Assembly (NCBI RefSeq): GCF_014205845.1
Contig: NZ_JACHCR010000008.1
Span: forward strand, 185,423 to 249,422
Length of the DNA: 64,000 nucleotides
Direction of reading: 5' to 3'
From: Mucilaginibacter cryoferens
GTDB lineage: Bacteria > Bacteroidota > Bacteroidia > Sphingobacteriales > Sphingobacteriaceae
Made by a program: the position numbers and the translations under genes. Under the pieces are notes generated by a model that was given only the letters and a program-made list of their open reading frames with translations, had not been told where the DNA came from and made no database searches. The first letter of the stretch is position 1, and each line of letters starts with the position of its first letter. This document shows, in pieces, positions 9,474 through 18,702 of this stretch.

Positions 9474-11387
9474 ATGAAACCATCATATTATAAATTGATT
9501 TGTGTGATTGTGCTATGCTGTATGAGCCTGTCATGTAAAAAATATCTGGATGTTACACCCGATAACGTAGGTACGTTGGAGTACGCTTTCAGAAACCGTA
9601 ACGAGGCAGAAAACTACCTGTTTTCGTGCTACTCTACCATGACGCAGATGAACAACGTGGTAAATGATCCGGGTTTTGCAACCTCATCAGAAATTGTGTA
9701 CCCCAACACCCTTACCGATCATTATTTTAACGAAGTAGGTTTTAACATGATACGTGGTTTACAAACCACTGCCAGCCCAAGTCTTGACTACTGGGATGGT
9801 ACCAACGGTGGTTCTAACCTGTTCCAGGCTATCAGGCGCTGCAACATTATGCTCGAAAACATTGATAAGCCTATTGATCTGAGTGCATCAGAAAAAAAGA
9901 GATGGATTGCCGAGGTTAAATTTTTAAAGGCCTACTATCACTATTATATGTTAAGGATGTACGGACCAATTATTTTAATTAAAGATAATAACACCGTAAA
10001 TGCCAGTACCGATGCCGTAAAACGCAGCCGCTCGTCGGTTGATGAATCATTTGCCTACGTAGTATCGTTGCTTGATGATGCCATTCCAGATCTGCCTCCG
10101 GTTATTGAAAGCCAGGCAACAGAATTTGGCCGTATCACCAAATTTATAGCCATGAGCGTTAAAGCAGAAGTTTTAACAACCGCGGCAAGCCCGCTGTTTA
10201 ATGGTAACCCCGATTATGCCACCTTTAAAGATGGCCAGGGCAAATTGCTTTTTCCGGCTACTTATGATGCCAATAAATGGAAACTGGCTGCCGATGCCTG
10301 TAAAGCGGCTATTACCGAGTGCGAAGCGCAAGGTTTGCACCTGTACACTACGCCGCCAACAGTTAGTGTGGGTACTGTATCAGACAATCTGAAAAAGGTA
10401 CTAACCCTGCAAAACATGATCACCGATAAATGGGAGCAAAACCCCGAGTTGATCTGGGCTTTAAACTACACCTTTAGCTACCAGGGTTTCACCATCCCAA
10501 GGATGACCGATAAATCGGAGAGTTTGGCATCTACCTATCCGTCCACCTTCGCGGTGCCTATCTCTACCGCCGATTTGTATTATACCAATAATGGTGTGCC
10601 TATAAATGAGGATAAAACTTTCGATTACGCCAACCGCAATACCGTACAAACTGGTGATGATGCCAATGGCTCGTACATTAAATCGGGCTACCAAACTGCC
10701 AAAGGGCATTTTAACCGCGAGCTGAGGTTTTATGCCAATATTGGTTTTGATGGCGGCATCTGGTTTGGTAATGGTAAGCTTGATGAAAGCAGCGCGTATT
10801 ACGTACAAGCCCGCGGCCCCTATGCATTAGCCGGCCCCAAAAGCCTTAGTGCTACCAATATTACCGGTTACTGGCCCAAAAAGCTGGCCAACTACCTGTC
10901 TGTTTACGATGATGTTTTTACCTCGGTTGATTTTCACCTGCCAAGGATGCGTTTAGCCGGCTTGTACCTTTTATATGCCGAAGCGTTGAACGAATCACAG
11001 GGGCCGGTGGCCGAAGTTTATACTTATGTAGATAAGGTAAGGGCCCGGGCAGGTTTAGGCGGCGTACAGGCATCATGGGCAAGCTATTCTAAAAACCCCG
11101 GTAAGCCTAATACCCAGGATGGTTTACGCCAGATAATTCACCAGGAACGCAGAATTGAGTTGTGTTTTGAAGGCCAGGCCGGTTGGGATCTGCGCAGATG
11201 GAAAGAATTGCAGGATGTGTTAAGCCGCCCTATACAAGGCTGGAATATTAACCAGGGTGAGGCTGTTAACTACTATCGCCCACAAACGGTAATTACCCCG
11301 GTATTTGGGTTAAAAGATTACTTATGGCCTATTCAAACCAGCGATATTATTGTAGATAACAACCTTAACCAAAACCCATACTGGTAG
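9474..11387 (+). CDS. SusD/RagB-family nutrient-binding lipoprotein
   Basis: A 637-residue lipoprotein. The signal peptide ends at the lipobox Cys21 (SLSCKKY); the Lys-Lys after Cys resembles surface-export signals of Bacteroidota lipoproteins. It has the usual SusD layout: N-terminal TPR-like helices (KFLKAYYHYYMLRMYG) and a C-terminal region with RIELCFEGQAGWDLRRWKE. It captures glycans at the cell surface for the SusC partner encoded just upstream. It is somewhat longer than many SusD proteins. Confidence 0.95.
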   Translation: MKPSYYKLICVIVLCCMSLSCKKYLDVTPDNVGTLEYAFRNRNEAENYLFSCYSTMTQMNNVVNDPGFATSSEIVYPNTLTDHYFNEVGFNMIRGLQTTASPSLDYWDGTNGGSNLFQAIRRCNIMLENIDKPIDLSASEKKRWIAEVKFLKAYYHYYMLRMYGPIILIKDNNTVNASTDAVKRSRSSVDESFAYVVSLLDDAIPDLPPVIESQATEFGRITKFIAMSVKAEVLTTAASPLFNGNPDYATFKDGQGKLLFPATYDANKWKLAADACKAAITECEAQGLHLYTTPPTVSVGTVSDNLKKVLTLQNMITDKWEQNPELIWALNYTFSYQGFTIPRMTDKSESLASTYPSTFAVPISTADLYYTNNGVPINEDKTFDYANRNTVQTGDDANGSYIKSGYQTAKGHFNRELRFYANIGFDGGIWFGNGKLDESSAYYVQARGPYALAGPKSLSATNITGYWPKKLANYLSVYDDVFTSVDFHLPRMRLAGLYLLYAEALNESQGPVAEVYTYVDKVRARAGLGGVQASWASYSKNPGKPNTQDGLRQIIHQERRIELCFEGQAGWDLRRWKELQDVLSRPIQGWNINQGEAVNYYRPQTVITPVFGLKDYLWPIQTSDIIVDNNLNQNPYW

Positions 11388-11436
11388 TTTACCGGTGTTG
11401 TAAATATTTCAAATGATTAATATTAAAATATAAATT

Positions 11437-12663
11437 ATGAAAAAGATCAATAGCCGCAGATACCTTACCGGGTTAATGCTGGTGCCTGTTTTGCTGGTTA
11501 TGCTGTTGGCATCGTGCAAAAAATATGAATCTAACATTGAGGTGGTATCAAACGATCCAACCAAGCCGGGGCCGGTAACCAATGTTAACGTAACCAATTT
11601 AAACGGTAGTGCTATGTTAACCTATACGCTGCCCAGTTCTAAAAACCTGTTATACGTTTTGGCCAAATATGCCATAAACGATAAAACAGTACGCGAAACC
11701 AAGGCCAGCTACTATACAGATACCATTACGGTTGATGGTTTTGCCCGGGCACAGGAGTACTCGGTTACCTTATATGCGGTAAGCCGCGCCAATATCATGT
11801 CAGATCCGGTTACTATAAAGGTAAATCCGTTAACGCCAAATTATCAGCTTATTAATTCGGCACTGGCCATAACGCCCGATTTTGGTGGAGCCAACTTTTA
11901 TGGCCTTAATCCAAATAAAGCACCTATTGCCATGCATGTGTTATCGTTTAACACAAAAACCAATAAGTACGATGAGCAGGACCCTAACTACATTAGTACC
12001 GATACCGTTAATTTTTCGGTACGCGGCTTTGCCGCAACACCGGTAAAATTTGGAGTTTACACTACCGATAGGTTTGGCAATCATTCAGATACCCTGTTTA
12101 AAACGCTAACCCCTTTATATGAGACGCTGCTGGATAAAAGTAAGTTTTATGTTTACCATTTACCGAGCGACAGCCCTATTGGCTACGGTTGGGAACTAAA
12201 ATACCTGTTTGACGGCAACACCGGCGAACCAGGCTGGCATACTTTAGGTGCGCCAACCAACCAGTGTACATTTGGCCTGGGTACCACTGCCAAGCTCAGC
12301 CGCTTTGTGTTATGGGAACGGATGAACAGTATCTACGCCTACCAAAATATCCAGAATTTTACCTTGTGGGGGTCGCTTTCTGATAGTCCGCAGGATTCTG
12401 TTTTACCGCTTAACTCGGCCCCGGGTACCATATCCGGCGATTGGGTTAACCTGGGCAATTTTGCGTTTCCTAATCCGCCATCGGGTTTACCACCAAACCA
12501 GGCAAACGCATCAGACGCGGCATTTGTGGCTGCAGGGGTAAGCTTTGCTATTCCGTTTAGCTCGCCATCAACCAAGTTTATAAGGCTGGTATGCACACGT
12601 ACCTGGGGCGGCTTAAATTATGTGAACGCGCTGGAGGTATCACTTTATGGCAATCCACAGTAA
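11437..12663 (+). CDS. Surface lipoprotein with DUF4959/DUF5000-like domains
   Basis: A 408-residue lipoprotein with lipobox Cys27 (LLASCKKY). Residues about 45-130 look like a fibronectin-type/DUF4959 fold (TLPSSKNLLYVLAKYAI). The C-terminal part (about 240-408) is a discoidin-like DUF5000 module with FVLWERMN and FIRLVCTRTWGG. Such proteins are usual third genes of susCD operons and are thought to be surface glycan-binding proteins. It follows susD by 49 bp. Its C-terminal half is clearly related to that of the next gene, suggesting duplication. Domain names are from memory of the family. Confidence 0.78.
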   Translation: MKKINSRRYLTGLMLVPVLLVMLLASCKKYESNIEVVSNDPTKPGPVTNVNVTNLNGSAMLTYTLPSSKNLLYVLAKYAINDKTVRETKASYYTDTITVDGFARAQEYSVTLYAVSRANIMSDPVTIKVNPLTPNYQLINSALAITPDFGGANFYGLNPNKAPIAMHVLSFNTKTNKYDEQDPNYISTDTVNFSVRGFAATPVKFGVYTTDRFGNHSDTLFKTLTPLYETLLDKSKFYVYHLPSDSPIGYGWELKYLFDGNTGEPGWHTLGAPTNQCTFGLGTTAKLSRFVLWERMNSIYAYQNIQNFTLWGSLSDSPQDSVLPLNSAPGTISGDWVNLGNFAFPNPPSGLPPNQANASDAAFVAAGVSFAIPFSSPSTKFIRLVCTRTWGGLNYVNALEVSLYGNPQ

Positions 12664-12696
12664 AACAGTATGCAGTTAAAATTAAAAGCTAAAAAA

Positions 12697-13905
12697 ATGA
12701 AAAATACTTTCCATGTTACTGTTTTGGTTTTGATGCTTTTTGCGATGGTTGGTTGCAAAAAGTACGATACGGATTATAAATCCTTTTTAGACCATCACGA
12801 AGTAACCTATCCTGGCTTAGCTGCGGGGGTTACTTATCACGCCGGTAATTTACGGACGGTGCTTGTTTGGCACCCCAGCCCCGATCCGAGTATCAAAAAC
12901 TATTTGGTTACCTGGAACAACGGAAGCGATTCGGTAGTGGTTAACGCCACATCGCACAGTCCGGCCGATTCTTTAACTGTATCCATCCCCAATTTAAAAG
13001 AGTACGTTTACACCTTTACCATTGTAGCGCGGGATAATGATGGCAATAGATCAGTAGGGCAGGATTTAAATAATGTGCGGGTTTATGGTCCGGTTTACCA
13101 GGCATCGCTTTTAAACCGTGCCGTTAATGAAACTGAACCATACAGCTATAATAACGATGGTACCGTAACCCTTTATTTTAATAAGGCTGATACAGGTAAT
13201 GTTACCACCACGGTAACGTATACCAATATGCTGGGCGTTGCCGTGCAAAAAAATATAAAGCCGGCAGATAGTACCATGATGCTTAGCGACTATAAATATG
13301 GTACCGCAATTCAGTACTCATCACAATACATCCCGGTTGCGGGCGCGGTGGATGTATTTACCGCCAAAGCAGATAATTTACCAACTATATATGCTATTAC
13401 AGAGATGGATAAATCGTTGTTTAAGCAATATAACTTACCTACCGATGCGGGTTCTGCCTATGGTTGGGAAAAATATTATTTGTGGGATAAAAGTACTGCC
13501 GAGCCTGGTTATTACTCATCAAGCCAGGTATATCCATCGTGGTTTAGCTTTGACATGGGCGCGGCGGGTTCTATGGGTAAATTGCAGATCTGGCAGCGCA
13601 CTTCAGACCTGTTTAACTATGGCAATCCTAAAGTGTTTGAAGTATGGGGCACCAATAACCCAAGTGCCGATGGTAGCTTTAGCAGCTGGACCAAACTGGC
13701 CACCTTTACCTCGCGGAAGCCATCGGGCCTGCCGCCGGGACAAAATACCCAGGCCGATGCCGATTACGCCGCCGCTGGCGAAGCCTTTACTTTTCCACCA
13801 GATTCGCCGCCGGTAAGGTATATCAGGTTTAAGATATTACAAACCTGGAACAGTACAGATTTCTTCCATATGCTGGAGATAACCCTGTACAAGCAAAATA
13901 AATAA
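12697..13905 (+). CDS. Surface lipoprotein with DUF4998/DUF5000-like domains
   Basis: A 402-residue lipoprotein from the ATG at 12697, giving a compact signal peptide with lipobox Cys20 (MVGCKKY). An in-frame ATG at 12670 is an alternative only a few bases after the upstream stop. The N-terminal part (GVTYHAGNLRTVLVWHPSPDPSIKNYLVTWN) fits DUF4998 or a fibronectin-like fold. The C-terminal 160 residues share the discoidin-like pattern of the preceding protein: YGWEKYYLWD, FDMG, KLQIWQR, SGLPPGQ and YIRFKILQTW. It is probably a surface glycan-binding protein and the last gene of the operon, since a strong terminator follows. Confidence 0.78.
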   Translation: MKNTFHVTVLVLMLFAMVGCKKYDTDYKSFLDHHEVTYPGLAAGVTYHAGNLRTVLVWHPSPDPSIKNYLVTWNNGSDSVVVNATSHSPADSLTVSIPNLKEYVYTFTIVARDNDGNRSVGQDLNNVRVYGPVYQASLLNRAVNETEPYSYNNDGTVTLYFNKADTGNVTTTVTYTNMLGVAVQKNIKPADSTMMLSDYKYGTAIQYSSQYIPVAGAVDVFTAKADNLPTIYAITEMDKSLFKQYNLPTDAGSAYGWEKYYLWDKSTAEPGYYSSSQVYPSWFSFDMGAAGSMGKLQIWQRTSDLFNYGNPKVFEVWGTNNPSADGSFSSWTKLATFTSRKPSGLPPGQNTQADADYAAAGEAFTFPPDSPPVRYIRFKILQTWNSTDFFHMLEITLYKQNK

Positions 13906-13927
13906 GTTTATAAATTGGTTAAAATGT

Positions 13928-13964
13928 AAGCCGGTAGCTGTTGAAAAACAGCCCGGCTTTTTTT
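13928..13964 (+). terminator. Rho-independent terminator of the first susCD operon
   Basis: AGCCGG and AGCTGTT arms pair with AACAGC-CCGGCT across a GAAAA loop and are followed by seven T residues. It lies 23 bp after the stop of the last lipoprotein gene. Confidence 0.85.
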
Positions 13965-14035
13965 GTGGCAGACAGGCGGTACAAACGAGTGCATGTAGAG
14001 ATAGCTACATCCCAAATTTGCTTGAATAAGTTTCG

Positions 14036-14043
14036 TATATTTG
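14036..14043 (+). promoter_or_regulatory. -7 promoter box of the antitoxin-like gene
   Basis: TATATTTG matches the Bacteroidota -7 consensus TAnnTTTG exactly and lies 11 bp before the ATG at 14055. A TTTG at 14017 is only 15 bp upstream, shorter than the usual spacing, so the -33 assignment is uncertain. The leader would be very short. Confidence 0.45.
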
Positions 14044-14054
14044 TTTAAGCACCA

Positions 14055-14279
14055 ATGAATATGGAAACAGTTTTGCTTCAGATTAATAATAGTAAAGCCT
14101 ACAAACTTATTGAGGACCTGGAGGCATTACATATTGTTAAAGTATTAGAAAAAAATAATCAACCCAAAAGAAAGCTATCAGAAAAATTTGCAGGGGTGCT
14201 AAACCTCTCTAAAGAAGAGTACGATAACCTTCAAAATTCTATAACCCAAGGTAGAAACGAGTGGGAAAGGGGTATTTAA
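14055..14279 (+). CDS. VapB-like antitoxin
   Basis: A 74-residue protein with a second ATG two codons downstream. The pattern VLLQINNSKAYKLIEDLEALHIVKVLEKN, a basic linker and KFAGVLNLSKEEYDNLQNSITQGRNEWERGI resembles short Bacteroidota antitoxins encoded just ahead of PIN-domain toxins. The last 19 bases overlap, in another frame, the start of a PIN-toxin remnant at 14261, the arrangement expected of a VapBC pair. The N-terminus would bind DNA and the C-terminus would cap the toxin. With the toxin broken, this may be an orphan or decaying antitoxin. Confidence 0.7.
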   Translation: MNMETVLLQINNSKAYKLIEDLEALHIVKVLEKNNQPKRKLSEKFAGVLNLSKEEYDNLQNSITQGRNEWERGI

Positions 14280-14407
14280 TAGATTCAAATGTTGTAATCG
14301 GCTATTTGGATAATCAGCTACCAGAACAAGGTATGAAGTTTAAATGTGTTGTCAATCCCAAACATTCCTGGTGCCATCTGGCTGGCTCATGGGCGTTTTT
14401 TGGGTAG
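14261..14407 (+). pseudogene. Truncated PIN-domain (VapC-like) toxin remnant
   Basis: Reading from GTG at 14261, the frame begins GKGYLIDSNVVIGYLDNQLPEQGM. This is the first beta strand and helix of a PIN ribonuclease, with the metal-binding Asp in LIDSN. Homology appears to stop near 14340; the frame continues with unrelated residues to TAG at 14405. Full PIN toxins are about 130 residues, so all but the first 25 or so are missing. The remaining conserved acidic residues are absent, so it should be inactive. The break point may mark an old deletion. Confidence 0.65.
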
Positions 14408-14481
14408 TACCAAACCTGCTTTTGGGCGTTGGCTATTGGAAATACTATAGCAGTATGTTTGTGGCAAAGGCGGTTGTGTAA
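14344..14481 (+). other. Small hydrophobic ORF, possible membrane-protein fragment
   Basis: ATG at 14344 opens 45 codons in a frame different from the PIN remnant. The central part (WLMGVFWVVPNLLLGVGYW) is hydrophobic and would make one membrane helix. It starts exactly where toxin homology ends, so it could be the fused 3' end of another deleted gene, a small membrane peptide or chance. I do not recognise it. Confidence 0.25.
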
Positions 14482-14511
14482 CGCTATCATCTGCTTATTG
14501 TATCTAATGCA

Positions 14512-14542
14512 AAAAGCCCTTCCGGGAATATGGAAAGGCTTT
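14512..14542 (-). terminator. Rho-independent terminator of the MetE-like gene
   Basis: On the minus strand GAAAGCCTTTCC pairs with GGAAGGGCTTTT, ending in a T-run, about 20 bp after the stop of the gene at 14564-15616. Confidence 0.75.
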
Positions 14543-14563
14543 CGCTATTATTAACAGATATTT

Positions 14564-15616
14564 TTAAGCAAACAGCTCTTCTTCTGCCAGTCTTGTTCCT
14601 TCAATGCGGGCTGCTATTTTGGCAAACGCGGTTTCACGGGTGGTAGAGGTGTCATCGCAGAAAGGCGAAAAACCACAATCGTCTGTAGTGCCCAGCTGAT
14701 CTAAAGAAATATATGCTGCTGCTTCCAGTATCCTGTCTTTCACTTCTTCGGCGGTTTCAATGGTTGGGTTAAGTACATCTATCACCCCAATAAAAGCTTT
14801 TTGACCGGGTTTAAGATATTGTTTTATTACTTTTAAAACTTTTACACGGTCGGGCTCGCTGGCCAGTTGCAGGTAGAAGTTGCCCACGTTGAGTTCAAAA
14901 AGGTCGGGTAAAAAATCGGCGTAGTCAATATCAGCGCTATGGGTAGAGTCATGGTCGCCGCCGGGGCATACATGCACGCCTAATTTTTGTTGTTCTTCTT
15001 TGGTAAACCTGTCAAACACCTGGTTGTTTAGGCTGATAAAATGTTTCAACACACCGCCGGATGGATCGAGCTTTAAAGACAGCCGGCCTTCGGTAAAGTC
15101 CATTTGTACTTTGTAAGCGCCTTGCTCCAGGCAAAGCCTGATATCTTTTTCGCATTCGTTAAGCAGGTCGGCCATAAACTCCGCTTGTGGGTAGCCTTCA
15201 ATGCCATCTGCCGGGTATATTAAGCTTAATGCCGATGCCGAAATAATGGCCTGTTTAACCGGTAAGCTGGTTTGTTTTTGTGCGGCTGCCAGATATTTTT
15301 GAGCGTAGTTACCGTACCTGAAAGGGCCGCCGGTTAATAGTGGCAACTGGCGCGAATGCCCATCCTCAAAATTAATTTTCATCCCTTCGGATGTAAGGTT
15401 GGTGAGCCCCTCAAGCGGGTAGGTGGCAAAGCTCGATTTGGTTTGCTCCCCATCGGTAATAACCGGCGATCCGGTTTCTTCAAACTCTTTTAATGTTTCG
15501 GTAATGGCATCTGCATACAGTTGCTGTAATGTATCGGCACTGGCTTGTGTAGTAATTGCGGTTACAAGCTCTGGCGACCTCGGAATGCTCCCGATAGGTT
15601 CAGTAGGTATTCTCAT
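14564..15616 (-). CDS. Cobalamin-independent methionine synthase II family protein (MetE C-terminal-like)
   Basis: A 350-residue protein resembling only the C-terminal catalytic barrel of MetE, about half the length of full MetE. Zinc ligands are visible: His215 and Cys217 in GVHVCPGGD, a possible Glu241 in FELNVGN, and Cys314 in TDDCGFSPF. Short family members act as core methionine synthases or on other methylated thiol or small substrates, so the exact methyl donor is open. It has no signal peptide. Its start is 119 bp downstream of the T9SS cargo gene, and a 17-bp palindrome lies in that gap. Confidence 0.82.
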   Translation of the reverse strand: MRIPTEPIGSIPRSPELVTAITTQASADTLQQLYADAITETLKEFEETGSPVITDGEQTKSSFATYPLEGLTNLTSEGMKINFEDGHSRQLPLLTGGPFRYGNYAQKYLAAAQKQTSLPVKQAIISASALSLIYPADGIEGYPQAEFMADLLNECEKDIRLCLEQGAYKVQMDFTEGRLSLKLDPSGGVLKHFISLNNQVFDRFTKEEQQKLGVHVCPGGDHDSTHSADIDYADFLPDLFELNVGNFYLQLASEPDRVKVLKVIKQYLKPGQKAFIGVIDVLNPTIETAEEVKDRILEAAAYISLDQLGTTDDCGFSPFCDDTSTTRETAFAKIAARIEGTRLAEEELFA

Positions 15617-15701
15617 AGTATCAAACTGGTTTTAAATAGATTACCTAAAGCTACATTATTTTTATCCGGTAATAAAACACTGTGCGCAATTATTATAATA
15701 A

Positions 15702-15718
15702 GTTAAACTGAGTTTAAC
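15702..15718. promoter_or_regulatory. Perfect 17-bp palindrome upstream of the MetE-like gene
   Basis: GTTAAACT-G-AGTTTAAC is a perfect inverted repeat with a one-base centre, about 85-100 bp upstream of the MetE-like start and 18 bp beyond the preceding cargo gene. It could be an operator; no regulator is identified. Confidence 0.35.
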
Positions 15719-15735
15719 ACAGGCCCAATATATGG

Positions 15736-18633
15736 CTAATACAATACCGTTACCGAACCGCTTAGCACCTGTTTAGCCCCTTTTGTACTAATAACGTAGT
15801 AATAAACCCCGGTAGGTATTTTTTTGCCGCTGTACGTGCCGTTCCATGGTATGGCATAACCTTGCGATTGAAATATAAGGCTACCTAAGCGGTTATAAAC
15901 TTTTACAGTGGTTGATGCATCACCTTCTAAACCGGCTATTTCCCAGGTATCGTTGTGCCCGTCGGCATTGGGAGTAAAGGCGTTGGGAATGTGGATATCA
16001 TCGCAATGGCTGCTTATTACAATAGTTTGTGTGGCATGGCAGCCATTATTATCTGTAACGGTTAAATTAACCGATCCTAATTTATCGGTAACGAATATCG
16101 TGCTGCCGGCCTGTCCGTTCCATTCATATTTTGCAAAGCCTGCAGGAGCTGTAAGGGTAATACTTTCTTTGGTATACTGGCAAAGTGTAGCATTGGGTAC
16201 AGCCAGGGTAGGGGTGGGCAAAAACTGCACGGTAGAAGATTGTTCTACCACGCACCCTGCCGCAGTGGTAACCATAGCGTTGTAGGTGCCAGAACTTTTT
16301 ACGCCAATATTGTCGGTTGTTTCCCCGGTCGACCATTTGATGGTGCCGCTGGTGTACGATGCTTTCAGATCAACTGTTTCGCCACTGCATAAGGTTGAGT
16401 TTACAAACTGCTGAATGCTTACTGTAGGCGGTGGAGTAAAACTTAACGTATATGATGCAGAACTGATGCTGCATTTATTGCTGTTATCAACTACGTTAAC
16501 CAGGTACGTGCCCGGTTGATTAGTGGTGATCTCGCTTTTGTTTTGCTGATCGGTAAGCAGGTTATCGTCCTTAAACCAGGTAACAGCGGTAAAAGGGTCG
16601 GCGGTAATGCTGGTTGTTAGCCTGGCGTTATCGCCTATACAATAGGCGGGCTTATCGGCGGAAATAGCCGGTTTTTCCATTTTAATAAAATCGACCTGGA
16701 TCTCGTTTGACGAAACAGCCCCCGAGCAACCCGATACCATCACTTTATATTTGCCTGCCTGGCTTACTTTTATGGAGGGAGCGCTGCCAATAATAGGGCT
16801 GCCGTCTTTAACCCAGCTATATTGATAAGCCGACCAATTGATTACGTTTGAGCCATCAATTGGAACGGCCGCCGATAGCACAGCCTGGTCGCCATCACAA
16901 TAACCCGTTTTATCGGTAGTTAAAACAGGCACAGGTATAGGGATGAAATTAATTTGCACCTCTTTTGATGGCACCCAACTGCCTGCGCAGGCACTTACTT
17001 CTACTTTGTATTTGCCTGTTACAGTTATATTATTAAGCGTGGCGGTGGTTATGCCGTTCAATACACCATCCTTATACCAGCGGTATTGATAGTTGGGTTT
17101 GTCGTCGGTTTTTAATGAGGCTGTTGAGCCAGCGCAATAGTTTAATACATCGGGATAATTGAAAGCAAATACCGGGGCGGCAATTTGTGTTACTGTTAAA
17201 TGGTTTGATTCGAAATGCAAGGCCGAGCAGGGATCGTATAACACCGCATAATAATCACCGGCATCTTTGATGATGAGTGTTGTGCTACTTTGGTTTGGTA
17301 TCTCAACACCATTTTTATACCATTGAAACAAATTGCCATTGTATGCATAGCTGTTAATATATGCATTAACGGTTGTACTAGCACATATCTCTACACTGGT
17401 TTTATCATAGTTTAGTCCGTCAAATTGTATGGCTTGTATTATATTTTGGGTGTCTACATAAGCACCGTAGTCGGGCTTTAGCAGGTACAAACCATCAATT
17501 GCTGCCACCCATATACCATCCTCACAAATTGGAGTTGTATAGGATGTAGCATTAACACAAATATCATTTATCTTTTTATTACCCAACCCATCGTAATGCG
17601 TAAAACTATATACGTTAAGATATCCATCGCTTATATTATGATAACCGGAGGTGCTAAAATACAGGCCGACATCAGAACCGGCCAAGACGTTTTCTTTGGC
17701 GATGGCTTTATAACTGGATGTGCCAAATGCCTTTAATCCTACAATAGAAGTCAGTTTATTGATATTTACGCCGGGTAAATATTGTTTATATGGCCAGGTG
17801 AGGCTGGACGAATAATTGCGGCTATTTTGAGCAATACCATTTTCGGTACCCCAAAGCTGGTTAAAGTAAACGCCGCTTGAAGGGGTGCTAATATCATCTA
17901 TGATACCGGAAGTGTAGTACGCAGTGTTGATGTTATTGCCAAAGCCGTTGTCGCCATAATATATATAGCCACCATAAACAGTATAAGGAGTAAACTCAAT
18001 AACCGGATATTGATCCGTTTCGGTGCCAGACCACGATCCAAATTCTACATCGCTAAACATTTCGGTTCGGTAACTGGCGTCAAATACCCGGGCAGGTACG
18101 TGTGATGCACCAGATAGCATAACATCGTTTTCATAATCATAATGGCACATTCCCTTATCGGTACCTATTACTAACACCTGTGCGTCGGGCTTACCTGCCA
18201 TACCATAGGTATTGTTTGTTAAGTATGAATGAGTGTAATCAACGCCAATGGAGTTTACAATACCTAACACACCATCGGCATTTGTTATAATTTTTAGAGT
18301 GCCTTTCTTATATTCCAACAGGTTACTGGTATTGGTTGCAATAAAAACGGTATCCTTACTACAACCTGCAATATCAATGAAATGAAAATTACTATAGCTG
18401 CTAAACTGATTTGTATAGTTGTCGATAGTTTTGGTAACACTATTGATCCGGTAAACCTCATTGTTTTGCGCAAGCACCCACAGATAAGGATCATGAAAAT
18501 CGCGTTTTACCTTTAGTATATTTTTGCCTGTTAAAAAAGTACTGTTTAAATGCAGATCCATATCCTGCTGGGCATGGGCGCTAAAGAAAAGAGTAATAAG
18601 TATAAATAACAACCAATAGCGTAGCAGGTACAT
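15736..18633 (-). CDS. Secreted T9SS type-B cargo protein with beta-propeller and Ig-like domains
   Basis: A 965-residue protein. The signal peptide ends near FFSAHAQQ. Residues about 25-410 look like a beta-propeller (repeats such as VLAQNNEVYRIN and VLVIGTDKGMCHY). Residues about 420-870 contain serial Ig/PKD-like modules with repeated phrases of the type YCxGDxAxLxT...YRWYKDG. The last 85 residues (IPNAFTPNADGHNDTW ... GVYYYVIS) form the gliding-motility-associated CHU_C domain used as a type-B sorting signal. It should be exported by T9SS and exposed or released. T9SS core genes lie about 2 kb away on the same strand. The ligand is unknown. Confidence 0.88.
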   Translation of the reverse strand: MYLLRYWLLFILITLFFSAHAQQDMDLHLNSTFLTGKNILKVKRDFHDPYLWVLAQNNEVYRINSVTKTIDNYTNQFSSYSNFHFIDIAGCSKDTVFIATNTSNLLEYKKGTLKIITNADGVLGIVNSIGVDYTHSYLTNNTYGMAGKPDAQVLVIGTDKGMCHYDYENDVMLSGASHVPARVFDASYRTEMFSDVEFGSWSGTETDQYPVIEFTPYTVYGGYIYYGDNGFGNNINTAYYTSGIIDDISTPSSGVYFNQLWGTENGIAQNSRNYSSSLTWPYKQYLPGVNINKLTSIVGLKAFGTSSYKAIAKENVLAGSDVGLYFSTSGYHNISDGYLNVYSFTHYDGLGNKKINDICVNATSYTTPICEDGIWVAAIDGLYLLKPDYGAYVDTQNIIQAIQFDGLNYDKTSVEICASTTVNAYINSYAYNGNLFQWYKNGVEIPNQSSTTLIIKDAGDYYAVLYDPCSALHFESNHLTVTQIAAPVFAFNYPDVLNYCAGSTASLKTDDKPNYQYRWYKDGVLNGITTATLNNITVTGKYKVEVSACAGSWVPSKEVQINFIPIPVPVLTTDKTGYCDGDQAVLSAAVPIDGSNVINWSAYQYSWVKDGSPIIGSAPSIKVSQAGKYKVMVSGCSGAVSSNEIQVDFIKMEKPAISADKPAYCIGDNARLTTSITADPFTAVTWFKDDNLLTDQQNKSEITTNQPGTYLVNVVDNSNKCSISSASYTLSFTPPPTVSIQQFVNSTLCSGETVDLKASYTSGTIKWSTGETTDNIGVKSSGTYNAMVTTAAGCVVEQSSTVQFLPTPTLAVPNATLCQYTKESITLTAPAGFAKYEWNGQAGSTIFVTDKLGSVNLTVTDNNGCHATQTIVISSHCDDIHIPNAFTPNADGHNDTWEIAGLEGDASTTVKVYNRLGSLIFQSQGYAIPWNGTYSGKKIPTGVYYYVISTKGAKQVLSGSVTVLY

Positions 18634-18702
18634 GACAGGGTTTTAGAGCAAGAAAGATAGGATAAATATTAAAATATTTAAAGCACTATTCTTCCCCGCC
18701 TA

